64,000 bases of DNA. It comes from Bursaphelenchus xylophilus (lineage: Eukaryota; Nematoda; Chromadorea; Rhabditida; Aphelenchoididae). The stretch covers positions 5,890,001 to 5,954,000 of the forward strand of contig CAJFCV020000003.1 of the NCBI GenBank assembly GCA_904066235.2, given 5' to 3'. Positions 34,201 to 48,002 of the stretch are shown here, piece after piece (the first letter of the stretch is position 1; each line of letters opens with the position of its first letter). The notes beneath the pieces were generated by a model. It was not told the DNA's origin and made no database searches. It saw nothing but the letters and a program-made list of their open reading frames with translations. The translations under genes were made by a program, and so were the position numbers.

Positions 34201-37200
34201 TTATCGGGTGGAGATGGAACTCTGACTGCTCTTCTTGTTTTGGTGATTGAAGCTGCCATATTTTCCACTCCGGGGTGTGAATGAATGCGTTCTTTGGACA
34301 TAATTCCTGAAGAGAGGTCTTGATCGACAAACAACGGACCTTGACTGCTGCGGAAGAGCAGTGAAGAAGTTGTTCTCGATCACCAGCGCCGAGTTCGAAG
34401 ACACAGTCTGAGCGATGGGTATGCGACCTGAATGGAGGTCGTGCAAATGTTGCACATAGCCATCTTCCAGACTTATGCATCCTCGCCTCTTATTACCGTG
34501 GACTTTGAAAATATGATCGCCATCGATCCCGGCGGCCGAATAAACCCCAATATCCTTTCCACTTCCATAAGCTGCCTGTACTTTAACACCCATGTCCACC
34601 AGATGACGGAGATGCTGTGTTTTGTACCTGCAATGATGATTTTCTAACCTTTCCTTCCTTTAAATCTCACCGTAAGGGATCCGTAGATATAGATGGAGTG
34701 AAAAAGAGCAGGCCATGAGGGAAATTATGCTGCGCCAACCAGGAACCAACAACTCGTTGTTGCATGTCCGGACGAGCAGTCACGTAAATGATAATGTAGC
34801 CCTAGGGGGAGTAATTCAAAGTTAGTGATTAACTAATTACCTTCTGTTGCCAGAATCTAACAACATCGACAGCTCCTGGGCGGACTCTAGGATCTCGTCC
34901 AGTCACTGAGACCGAGGCTGTCAGACTTCCGTCAATGCTAAACACAACACAAGGAGTCTTCGGAGGTACAATTGCTATATACATGTTGAGGAAGGAATGG
35001 TCTCCTTTAACAATCATTTTCACTGAATGAATGCCAACAGGTAATTTAGAATTATTCATGTTGACCACAAGACGGCCATGGGAATCAGTAGTCCCGGTAC
35101 TGTGCTCATACCAATCCCCGCCATACGGACACACATAAATAACAACGTCCTCCCTTGATAGGGCTACAAGATCCATAGGACCATAACAAAAACGGGCATT
35201 AATAACTTGTTCCAGTCCTTCTATCGTGATCAGATCATTCGCCCGATGATTTGGAGATAGATTGGCAACCTGAGAGTATGTAGAACAAACGCCCTTTAAT
35301 TTACCTTAAACCGTGTTCTCCTACGAGACCAGACAGGATTTGGGAGATCTACATTCAAAGGACTCATCGATGCAGCATTGGTCGAGAAAGCAGCAAATAT
35401 GTGATTGTCTTCGCTTCTCACAAATTGTCTCAAGATGAAGGCCCCGACGTCCTTACTCTCCCAATAAGAGGCATGCAATATGTTAGGGAGGGCCGAGGCT
35501 GCGACTGCAATCATATCTGGTGGGCAGTAGAGTTCATGATCAACTCTCCTCGAACCCCACAACATAGACGTCTCGAGGGCATTATCAAATAGGATATGTC
35601 GGCCATCCCCCAATGGATATCGTTGATACCGAGGCACAGTCAGACAGGGTAAGAGAGAGAGCTGAGGATTAAGGACTGGCTCCAGTCGAGCACCACACGT
35701 ATCCAGAGAGTAGAACAAGTTGAACAATTGGTTACATTCCAGAGCACCCACATCTACAGACTTAACGCTCTCTGTCTACGCCCTTACCTTTTCCATGCAT
35801 TTTTCGTTGAGCTAGAATTAAAGCTAATGGACATCCTAAAAGAAAGGCTGTTGTAGGTCTGAATGACAGCGAGGCCGTGTAAAAAGTTGGTACTGTAAAG
35901 TCAGCAGTGTCCATTGAAGAAATGGACATCTTCTTTCGGTTAAATGAAGCTGATGGCGGGGCCGACAAATTCCTGATAAAGCTTCTTTGGTTACCATGAT
36001 CTTGATGGTAAGTCTCGGTACGGGTCTCATTAAGTTCTCCTTGAGACGCAGATGACTCTTTATTCTAAGGATATTATAAAACGATGATTACGCATAACTT
36101 ACGTCAGTCTCTAGACCTTCTGGAATGGCGCCTTTCGAGTGCGTGGAGACCGAAGAGGAATGTCGTGAGATCGGAAGGTGAAATTTGGATTGCTTGAGTA
36201 ATGCCTCGTACATAAGAATGCCTCCAATACAATCCCCGATTGCAAATATCTCTCCATTAAAGTTATGTCCAGCTTCACAATTGTAAAATTCATCCACGAC
36301 TTGATTAGCCCGAGTAATTGTAGCATTGACTGCCTGAGAAAATTAAAATAGAAAAATCTCCTTACATCAAAGAATGCTGGTTGACTTGAAGCTAATAAAA
36401 GAGCCAACGAAGGATGAAATGACCCAAAAGATGGACAGATCCCATTCAAAGATGAGACTGTCTGACACAGCTCTTGGCCACAGGTAACCCTCTGCACATA
36501 AACTCGGCCCTTAAGCTGGGGATAATGCCCGGTGATGAGAGTATCGAGGGTCGATTTTAATGTATTTGCATCCGTTGTTTTGGAGTCGGCCGGCGACTAA
36601 AATAAAAACTGTTGCTACAGTGGGGTTCAATGGGAGCCTCCAACCTTATTGCAAGTGTATCTCCCCGCAGATAATGATTAAAGTACATAACGAAGGCTAC
36701 GATCACTCACCTCCGGATATATGTCACCATGAAAAACAAGGATAAGAAGTGAGGAATTGGGATCAGGACGCGGGGTATGGGGCGGACTCTCATCGCTTTC
36801 CCCCACCAACAACTCTGAACTCCATCGAATCAGAGAAGGTTTGTTCGAGCAGGGCGGACTCTGATCACAACAATCGAAGAAGACATCGGATGAATTGTCG
36901 TCCTCATCCGAGTCTGTGCGATCATGAACATTTTCCTCGGCCGGCTGCATAACCTGCGAAAGATAGGCGGCAACTTCTTGTTCGAGAGCCCGGATGTCAG
37001 CAATAGTCAAGCCGACCCATTCATCCTGCCACGCCCAAGCTTGCCGATGGGCGGTTAGAAGAGTACGCTATAAAGACAAGTATTTTATGACTACATGGAA
37101 AAAAATCAAAATTAGGTCCAAACATTACTCAGTCCGGACAATTTGTCGCCGACATCGCGCACAAAAATTCGGGTTGTCGCGCGAAAAAATGCACGTCCCT

Positions 37201-38346
37201 AAGTGCAAAAACGGGAAGTTGCCGCGGCAAATTCAGAAAAATGCACAGTGCGGATTGTCGGCTTTTGAGCGCGATTAGTATATCAGTATGTCGGGAAAGT
37301 ATAGTGGCGGGTCCTTGGAATCGCTCATCACCGCTTTGCAACGGCATAAATTCCGCAACTGTTTTGCCGTTGCAAAGCGATGATGGGCGATTGGTGCGCG
37401 ACTGCATCTTTTTTCGACGAGGCGAAACATTTTGCTGCGACGACCCGCCGTTATCTTCCCGACAGACTGATATCATGAACGAATTGTGGTAAGACGATTT
37501 TTGTGTTTCTCACCCGAAATGCAAGATCGTGGATCCACCGTTCAGCCCGTGTCTGCATTCCCCAATATCTGAATTCGACCCGACATAATTTGTAAGCACA
37601 CATTATTGGCTTTCCATCTTTCAGGCATTCCTCAACCCAATTCTCTTTAAGGGGGCCTCGGCCAGTCCGTCGACTCACATAGAGTCTGGGATCTTCCTCG
37701 GCGGTATAATCATGACTTGAGATTGGATCATTCACAAAGTCCATTACGTCTGAAAAATAATCAACTTCCTTGATTGACTTAGTATTACCAATTTGCCGTT
37801 GTTTCAATTCGGATTCACTCAAATTAAAAACATTGTCCTGAACTCCGGCGTCATTACAGTAAATTGTCTCCATATCGACACTGATTCTATCCAACATAGG
37901 ACAAGAATACCTGGTCTTAGTATACGGGTACGCATTCCAAGCCTCTTCGTGGGCCTCCATCGCCGACGATGGGAGAATATTCCTGATCCATGCTATAATA
38001 TGTTCAACAGTTTGTTGTTCCCTTAATTCCGTGTTATCTGACGTTTCAAAGCGAGCGTTCAGAAAATTACGGGGTATTCAGCGAATAAAAATGTCTTACT
38101 TGGTATCTTGTTCCCAACGTGATATATCTTAAAAGTATATTGCCCCTTTCCACCAGGTCCGTCCTCGTAGGGCTCATTGGTTAGAATCTCGACTCCACTT
38201 CCGGCTCCAGAACTATCCAACCGAGATTTCTTCTAAACGGACCTAAAGGGAATCTAGTTCCTGCTTACCTGTATCATATATAATTGGGCAATCTGGTATT
38301 CTTCGACCGTTAACGGCAAAAGAATACGATATTCCTTGATCAACAT
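34201..38346 (-). CDS. pitp-1: RdgB/Nir2-type membrane-associated phosphatidylinositol transfer protein
   Basis: Transfers PI and phosphatidic acid between ER and plasma membrane to sustain phosphoinositide signalling. Exons (minus): 38346-38269, 38232-38100, 37992-37789, 37749-37514, 37067-36711, 36596-36366, 36333-36103, 36064-35788, 35753-35305, 35269-34841, 34801-34671 and 34627-34201; 1060 residues. The class II PITP domain opens the protein ([26 protein letters not shown] in two exons; [29 protein letters not shown]). An acidic FFAT-like stretch follows ([12 protein letters not shown]), then a lipase-like segment with GDCIGG, a DDHD domain ([19 protein letters not shown]-like), and a C-terminal LNS2 domain ([33 protein letters not shown]). 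Full-length and intact. The 446 nt intron 37068-37513 hosts a MITE. Confidence 0.93.
37281..37472. mobile_element. MITE, TATCAGTCTGTCGGG family, copy 2 (192 bp, in pitp-1 intron)
   Basis: Terminal inverted repeats TATCAGTATGTCGGGAA and TTCCCGACAGACTGATA with a single mismatch. The interior is itself largely palindromic: GTGGCGGGTC near the left and GACCCGCCG near the right, plus GCTTTGCAACGGCA and TGCCGTTGCAAAGC-type arms in the middle. Copy 1 is a shorter version in the opposite orientation. The longest and best-preserved copy in the window. Confidence 0.85.
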
Positions 38347-39587
38347 CCTCAGTCCTCCGAGCCGTTCACAGTCACATTATCGAGTCCAAAAGCGAGACAT
38401 GTTGGGCCAAATGCCGTCTGGACACTTTCTTTTGAAATATACAGAAAAATTAAATGCAAATCTTAATTGAAGCGAACAGAACGGCCGGAGGGTGTGCCCC
38501 CGGGAAATGTCAAGGTTGAAAAGCATTCCAATTCCAGATCTCAACAAATCTGGAGGAAGCCGGAGGAAAATAAAACAAAGCAAACACGTTCCAATAATCT
38601 GGGAAAACAATGTGTCCGCAAGTTAAAACCGTTCAGAACCGTTTAGACTCGTTCGGGATGTTAATAAGGTTAAAAATTTAAGCTGTGGTCTTAAACAAAA
38701 TCCGAAAGCTCGGAATGTTGGCCATGATGAACACTCATAAAAGATAAAGGAACGGGTATCTAAAAGAATTTACTTTTAAAGAGACGGCCATGTGTGTCTA
38801 TATTTATTCCTTTTGCTCCATGCAGGCCAGATACATCCATCCAACGCCAGAAGAGACTTCTTCCAGCTAATTTCTTCTATTCCTAAGAGCCGCCTCACGC
38901 TTAAAACAACGAATCCGCAGTAAAAACCAAACACAATATACAAATTAAACTTATGAGCAAATATCTACGAAGCTGCCGACTCAAAATCTTTTTATTTTTA
39001 GTGCCAGCCGATAAGTCCGCAAGTTGCGCCCTAGCTTGGAAAATATTTGGGTTGAGTTTGATCCGGACGATCGGGAGCTTCTCCTTTCTTCTGTAAAGCT
39101 ATGGGAAGTCTCATTACAACGCGTTATACACTCCTTTTTTCTCCATATTCCATCTTATTCTAAACGCAAGCATGACGTTAAAAACTTCCGAACTGATATT
39201 TCCGTTTTGTTTCCTTTCTTCATTGACTATCCCTCAAGAGTAGGGGTTGGACGGGGTATATACCCAAATTAATTTTTGCCCAAATTTCCACAACATGGGA
39301 ACTTTTCGGGTATTTGTGGGAGTTTTCAAGATGGCCGAAAAAACAGACGGTAAGGGGGAGTCAAATTCTATAAAATTTTCAACTCAATACCCGGAGCTAC
39401 TACAGAACGTGGAAGAAACTAGAATATGTATCATTAATACTTTTTCTGCTTGTTTAGTTGAAAAAAAAAATATTTTATAAATATCCCAATATACCCAAAA
39501 TTTCGCAGGTGTATACCCACGAGGTGAAAATACCCGAATTTTCCGAACCCTACTCAAGAGTAAAACAAAGAACTGTTTCAGGTAAAA
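38347..39587. other. Divergent intergenic region, pitp-1 / chimaerin
   Basis: About 1.2 kb between two divergent starts; it includes the 312 bp hAT-like MITE listed separately. CTGTTTCAG ending at 39581 lies 6 nt before the chimaerin ATG and is a likely trans-splice acceptor. No other coding or RNA feature is seen. Confidence 0.5.
39241..39552. mobile_element. hAT-like MITE with 8 bp target-site duplication
   Basis: A 312 bp insertion starting TAGGGGTTGGACGGGGTATA and ending TTCCGAACCCTA is flanked on both sides by an exact CTCAAGAG (39233-39240 and 39553-39560). An 8 bp duplication with TAGGG-type inverted ends is diagnostic of the hAT superfamily. It sits 35 bp upstream of the chimaerin start codon. 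A related end (GGGTATATACCCCGTCCGAA) occurs at 60107-60131. Confidence 0.85.
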
Positions 39588-41061
39588 ATGGAAGAGGATG
39601 AAAACATGAACGACACATATTGGAAGCATAATCTTTATCTTCTGCAAGAAAAAGCACCTAAACCAAAAGTAGTACCCTGTTCAAGGAGGATAATAAACAG
39701 ACCCGCTCATTATGGAATAGAATACCATGGGCTAATAGAAAGGACGGAGGCTGAAGAGGTAAATTTCTTTATTTGACTTTAAAATGGATGTTTTACGGTT
39801 TTAGACATATGCGCTTTAATCGTGCTATTTCATACCTAAAATCTTTCAGAAACTCCGTGAGAACGGCGAAGGGGCGTTCCTCGTGCGGGCATCAAAAAGA
39901 TCTCCTGATGCTAACACACTGTGCATGCTTTTCGATGGGAACGTTATGAATTACAAGTTATACTACGATGGATGTCACTTTGTGGCTGAAAAAAGGTAGC
40001 CGCAAAAAATGTTTTCTGATGTTTTAGGTTTGATGAATTAAGTCTCTTGGTGGCTGATGGGCTTATTTCTATGTACATAGATAAATATGCGTCGGAGTAT
40101 ATCCGTAAGATGGCCGACGAAGCCGTTTACGAACAAAGTCCATATTCCCAGTACACCAAGTTCAACGAGAATCAATCTCGATCTGTGGCTTCTCCAGTTC
40201 CACGACAGCCCCACGATTTCATATCTTTTACTTTCAAGATGCCCCATTACTGTGATTACTGCAGGAATTTCCTTTGGGGCTTAGTTCAACAGGTGAGGTA
40301 ATATATTTTTCTCGTGATCCACTTTTAGGGTGTTCGGTGTAATAATTGTGGGTTCGCTGCCCATCGGAAATGCAGCGACAGAGCACTGGATGATTGTCGC
40401 CCAGATTGTAAATACGTGAAAAGGATGTTTGCTGTAGATCTAACGACTTTATGTATGGCCCATGGCGTCTCCGTCCCTCCAGTTATAACGCAATGTATAA
40501 ATGAAGTTGAAAAGAGAGGTCTAAATGTGGAAGGGATCTATCGTGTCAGTGGATCACATGATCAAATGGAGAAACTGAGACGTCAGTTTGATCTCGGAAC
40601 GGCGGTTGACTTAAATGCAATTGACGATATTCATACTGTGGCAGGACTGCTTAAATTATACCTCAGGTTGTTGCCTCAGCAATTGGTGCCATTTACAGTG
40701 TTTAGTAGTCTTCTTAATGCGTTCAATTCAACCCGAAGTACAAGAGAGCGAACCCTCCGCTGTCGGTACGCGCATTTTACTTCTTTTTGTTATTATAGCT
40801 TTAATTAATAAGCATTATTTTATATTCAGACAAGCCCTCGAGGCCCTCACTAGTGTCAACTTGCGGACCTTGAGTGAGATCTTAGGCCATCTCCGTGTGG
40901 TCGCCTCGTATGCCGAGTCGAACAAGATGTCAGAAGAGAATCTGGCGACGATATTTTCGCCGACCATCTTTTGCACAGGGACGGTTCCTTCTTTGCCTCA
41001 ACAGCAACATGTTCTTCTTCATTTCTTGATTGTTACGCCTAAAGTTACTGATGCCAATTAA
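39588..41061 (+). CDS. chin-1: Chimaerin: SH2, C1 and RhoGAP domains
   Basis: Diacylglycerol-responsive GTPase-activating protein for Rac. Exons: 39588-39758, 39850-39995, 40028-40292, 40329-40765 and 40830-41061; 416 residues. The SH2 domain has GAFLVRASKRSPDANTLC (the FLVR arginine is present). The C1 phorbol/DAG domain starts HDFISFTFKMPHYCDYC and contains VRCNNCGFAAHRKCSD. The RhoGAP domain holds the arginine finger in VEGIYRVSGSHDQMEKLR, with LKLYLRLLPQQLVPF and NLATIFSPTIF. Size and order match beta/alpha2-chimaerin. The start follows a TTTCAG by 6 nt. A hAT-like MITE has inserted just upstream and may lie in the promoter or leader. Confidence 0.94.
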
Positions 41062-41586
41062 TTCCCCTATACCTCTCATCAGATCTCTACAGGTACTTTT
41101 TTTATAATGTGCTTTTTCTTAACTCACAAGTTTGTGTAATATAGTTTTACAAAAGAATATTTTGATAATGAAACTATTGTTTGTTGTCCAAAAGACTTCT
41201 CACTGTCAACAATCATTTTGTCTATAAGGCAACATTTAGCAGCCAATTTGATGCAAATTTTTCGAATATTATTTTTAAACGGGTATTCTACTCGTACCCC
41301 TCAATATTTCACAAGATAAACGGGCATTTTGGATAGAAGTACTGTACGTGATATGTCGAATGGGATTCCTTCCATCTTGGATACCTTTCTAAAACTTATC
41401 CATTTGCGGACAGTGAGAAGTTTTTATTTGCAGTCAGCGAGAAGCGCATCCTTCTGGTAAATAAATTTCAATGCTTTTACTCTATAGCTTTATCGGTAGT
41501 TGTAATATTATGAATCATCTATTTACACAGTTAGTACAGATATTTTCTTTCCCCACATACCACCCACCAGTATCTTCAACCTAAAT
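41062..41586. other. Convergent 3' region, chimaerin / diacylglycerol lipase
   Basis: No gene. GGACAGTGAGAAGTTTTTAT at about 41411 recurs at about 62840, with the following AGCGAGAAGCGC also shared, so part of this gap is a dispersed repeat. Confidence 0.45.
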
Positions 41587-43703
41587 TTATACGTAAAAGT
41601 TTTCGTCCCTCGCTTTTTGTATTACACGTCTCACTCTATATGGCATGTGGTCAGCGAGAATTGCACCAGTCAGCTGGACTTCAGAGAGGTATTCGTGTTG
41701 TAACCAGTTTAATTCCACTTCAGAACCTTGAGGGACAAGATGAAGTAGTCGTCCAGGTGGATATAACTGAGTTCGAGGCTCTTCAAGCCCTCGGTCTGGT
41801 ATATTATAACTGCTCGAGTCAATTAATCGACGGCTTGACCTTATACTCGGCGTTGTTTCTAAACCGTAACATTTCTGATCCGTTGACGTACCAGAGTGTA
41901 GATCCCATGGGGAGGAGAAAAACAATTTGAATATCCCTTTGATTAGGATCTCGTATTTTGCACGATTGGTGGAATAGATTTGCTCGTCGATGGATTTTTT
42001 TAACTTCATCAAAGACTGAAACGTATTTAAAAGCTGTCGGAGTTTACCTGATATGATATCCTGGGAACAAGGTCGTCGCCAACAATTACGCTTAAAACAT
42101 GGGATTCCATTTCCGCCAGTCCATGTTCGCTGATAACACATCCTGGAGGAGAGAACGAGTAGCAACGGACATCTGGGTCGGTCTGCCTGAAAACTTTGTT
42201 TTGCGAAAGGCTGCCTACTTCAGAAGTAACGTTAATAATGATGCGACGCCAGCACCAAGCGAATGCCCGCAAACAATAAGGCCGTAATCTGGATGTAAAT
42301 CCTTCAAATCTTCCAGAACTTGGTACTTCTTCAACGTATTAAACACATATCGCGCCGAATTCAGCATTCCTCGATGAACCCGGACATCTCCAGTACTATC
42401 CAGTTCCCGATCTTCCTTTAGAATGGGGTCAGAATCCACGTCCACTGAAAACACTTCTTCTGATAACGACAAATCCGTAACCAGATCCAAAACTGACGCT
42501 GATCCTCGTATTGTAATCACAATAGAATTGGTTCTATGGTCCGCAAGGACCACAAATGGGACCTGATAAAGCCGATTTCTGAAGGAGGCAAAGAAAACAT
42601 CTGCTTCTTCAAGGCACGACTCTATTCGGAATGCAGCCGAATGACAGGAACAGCAGTTATCCTCCACTACCACCACTTCTTTAATGTCACATCGACGACA
42701 GCATCTCAGTTGGCGATATAACCCATACCAGGCGACACAAGTGCAATTATTCAACATGTAGTTTGGCCAGCCGTAAACGGCGACGACAAAATCACATATC
42801 CTGGCGACAAATCCCAAAGACGAAGGAAGAGACATCCAAGCAGGTACATCGAGTTCGTTGGAAGGAATGGTCAAATATCTCGGAGGACTATGATCTGGGC
42901 AATGCACCAATAGTAATAATCCAGCCACAATATCCGATAAAACGAGATCTTGGTCGGCAAAGAACGTAGCCAGTAATGAAGCTATTTCGTCTATGGCTTC
43001 TCTCATCTCTCCTGTTTGCATTACTTTACACTAAATCCATAAAAAATAAAGATAGCCGACTTACCAAACGTAATCTCGAATGCCAATATGTTCGCTCTAC
43101 CATCACATTTCTGTCGACATTGTAGCCACCCAATGGGTTGAAAACAATAACAACGCCAAAGAAAACACAAATTATCAAGAAACACTCCAATACTACTGTG
43201 AATTGGAGTGTAACTCTTGAAAAGCAAGTCTCATAAGCTGTCACAGATCCTAGAATACAGGTATATACGTGCACGTAACATTAGAGAAAATTTAAAAACT
43301 TTGAATCTTACTTACCAAAAGCAAAAATGGCACTTAAAATAGTAAAGATTATCTCGGCGATGAACAGAGGCACTCTAACGTAAATCATATTAACTATCCG
43401 TTTTCGCAATTGCATGTCCAGAATCGACCCACGGGCGCTAATCTTTGCAATGGAAAGGCATAAAAAGACGGTTACCACATTGCCAACGATAAGCAAACAT
43501 AAATACACCAACCACTCAAGGGACGTGCAATGCAAAGGCTTATGGAATATAAACAAGATAAGTGTGATCAGAACCCTAAATATTTTGCTATAATACAATT
43601 GCACTTACCAAGCCGAGCGAACCAACGCCTCACTAAGACCAGGGAACACAAAATCATCGCTGGATATATTCCAACGGCGACCGAAGGCCACCAAAGAAGG
43701 CAT
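41587..43703 (-). CDS. sn1-specific diacylglycerol lipase (DAGL family)
   Basis: Membrane serine hydrolase releasing 2-arachidonoylglycerol-type monoacylglycerols from diacylglycerol. Exons (minus): 43703-43609, 43575-43316, 43249-43065, 43030-42219, 42186-42048 and 42015-41587; 639 residues, near DAGL-beta size. The start [17 protein letters not shown] is the family N-terminus. Four hydrophobic helices follow in exons 2-3, then [17 protein letters not shown]. The class-3 lipase core has the nucleophile GHSLGAG, a candidate catalytic Asp in [12 protein letters not shown] and a candidate His in [11 protein letters not shown]. The long regulatory tail of DAGL-alpha is absent. An in-frame TGA directly precedes the ATG. 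It lies 259 bp behind glutaredoxin-5 on the same strand and may be the last gene of an operon. Confidence 0.88.
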
Positions 43704-43962
43704 TCAACTTTCGGCTACCACATTTACTACTACTTTGCACCTAGTCCGGGCAACGCCAACGAAATTTACATTCCGGAAAAAATCTTCACAATGCAACGAA
43801 TCACTAATATTGATTAATTAAATAAATTTTCTGCGGATTAATACTCGACAATTCGACAAAGTATGGAAATCGGATAAAAAAAAATCTGGTAACTTGCAAA
43901 AATTTAATCTAATTTATTCTCAACTCAATAATTATGAGGATAAAATAACGTTGTTAATAACA
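43704..43962 (-). promoter_or_regulatory. Intercistronic gap glrx-5 to DAGL
   Basis: Reading on the minus strand, an AATAAA (about 43914) is followed by a T-rich run (about 43880) and then possible acceptors CCGCAG (about 43834) and ATATTAG. This resembles a polyA signal, U-rich element and SL2 acceptor, but the distance to the ATG is long and the true acceptor is uncertain. Confidence 0.35.
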
Positions 43963-44422
43963 TTATTTATCCTGATCGGAGAATTTGCTCTTAATTCCGT
44001 GACTTTGGAACATCTCCGTCAGCTCCCCGTCCTTGTGCATTTGAAGCAGGATATCTGATCCACCCACAAATTGTCCCTTTACGTATAATTGCGGGATTGT
44101 TGGCCAGTCGCTGTATTCCTTGATTCCATTCCGTACATCCTCATCAACCAGCACATCAACCGATTTGAATGGGATTTGGTGGAACTCAAGGATCTATAAG
44201 AAAAAAATCCATCATCAAAAGCAACCCTACCATCTTTGCCGTCTTCGAGAAGCCACACATGGGTTGTTCAGGCGATCCTTTCATGAACAAAACAACATCC
44301 CCTTGATCAACTAATCCTTGTATCTTAGACTTGAGCTGCGGGCTCAAGTTCCCCAACAATTGTGGAGTTGTTGCAAAGCGTCTTCCTTGGGAAACCGCGA
44401 TTGAAAAGAGTTGTCGAAGCAT
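43963..44422 (-). CDS. glrx-5: Monothiol glutaredoxin-5, mitochondrial
   Basis: Fe-S cluster carrier of the mitochondrial assembly pathway. Two exons (minus): 44422-44231 and 44193-43963, 140 residues. A basic, Ser-rich start (MLRQLFSIAVSQGRRFATT) looks like a mitochondrial presequence. Family motifs are complete: VVLFMKGSPEQPMCGFSKTA with the monothiol CGFS centre, WPTIPQLYVKGQFVGGSDIL (TIPQ and GG glutathione-binding), and a short C-terminal tail. A CTTTTAG acceptor abuts the ATG, and the gene starts 144 bp after the DDX42 stop, so it is probably a downstream operon gene. Confidence 0.93.
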
Positions 44423-44566
44423 CTAAAAGAGCAATAAAGTCTTTCCAGTTTGTTTGTGACCATGTCACGGCCGGCAAGGTAGAATCGGGAAAAACCGTAA
44501 AGAAATTTGAGATGAATACCAAACCATTTATTAACGGATTTCAATAAATACATTAAGATGATATCC
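44423..44566 (-). promoter_or_regulatory. Intercistronic gap DDX42 to glrx-5 with trans-splice acceptor
   Basis: The 144 nt gap contains AATAAA on the minus strand (about 44527-44532) and ends with CTCTTTTAG directly joined to the glrx-5 ATG. The distance from polyA signal to acceptor is about 100 nt, the usual spacing within nematode operons. Confidence 0.6.
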
Positions 44567-47867
<3,301 letters not shown>

Positions 47868-48002
47868 TTCTGAATATTATTACCAAAATTCTTAAAAATA
47901 AAAAATGTTTCAAAACAAAATAACGAAATGTCACACGAATTATCAAATTATCGTTTATTTTTTGAAACAGATCGACAAAACATTCTGATATTTACAAACA
48001 AT
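47868..48002 (-). promoter_or_regulatory. Intercistronic gap formin to DDX42 with trans-splice acceptor
   Basis: In 135 nt, the minus strand has AATAAA (about 47953) and then ATAATATTCAG ending 2 nt before the DDX42 ATG. PolyA signal to acceptor spacing is about 85 nt, typical of an SL2 junction. Confidence 0.6.
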
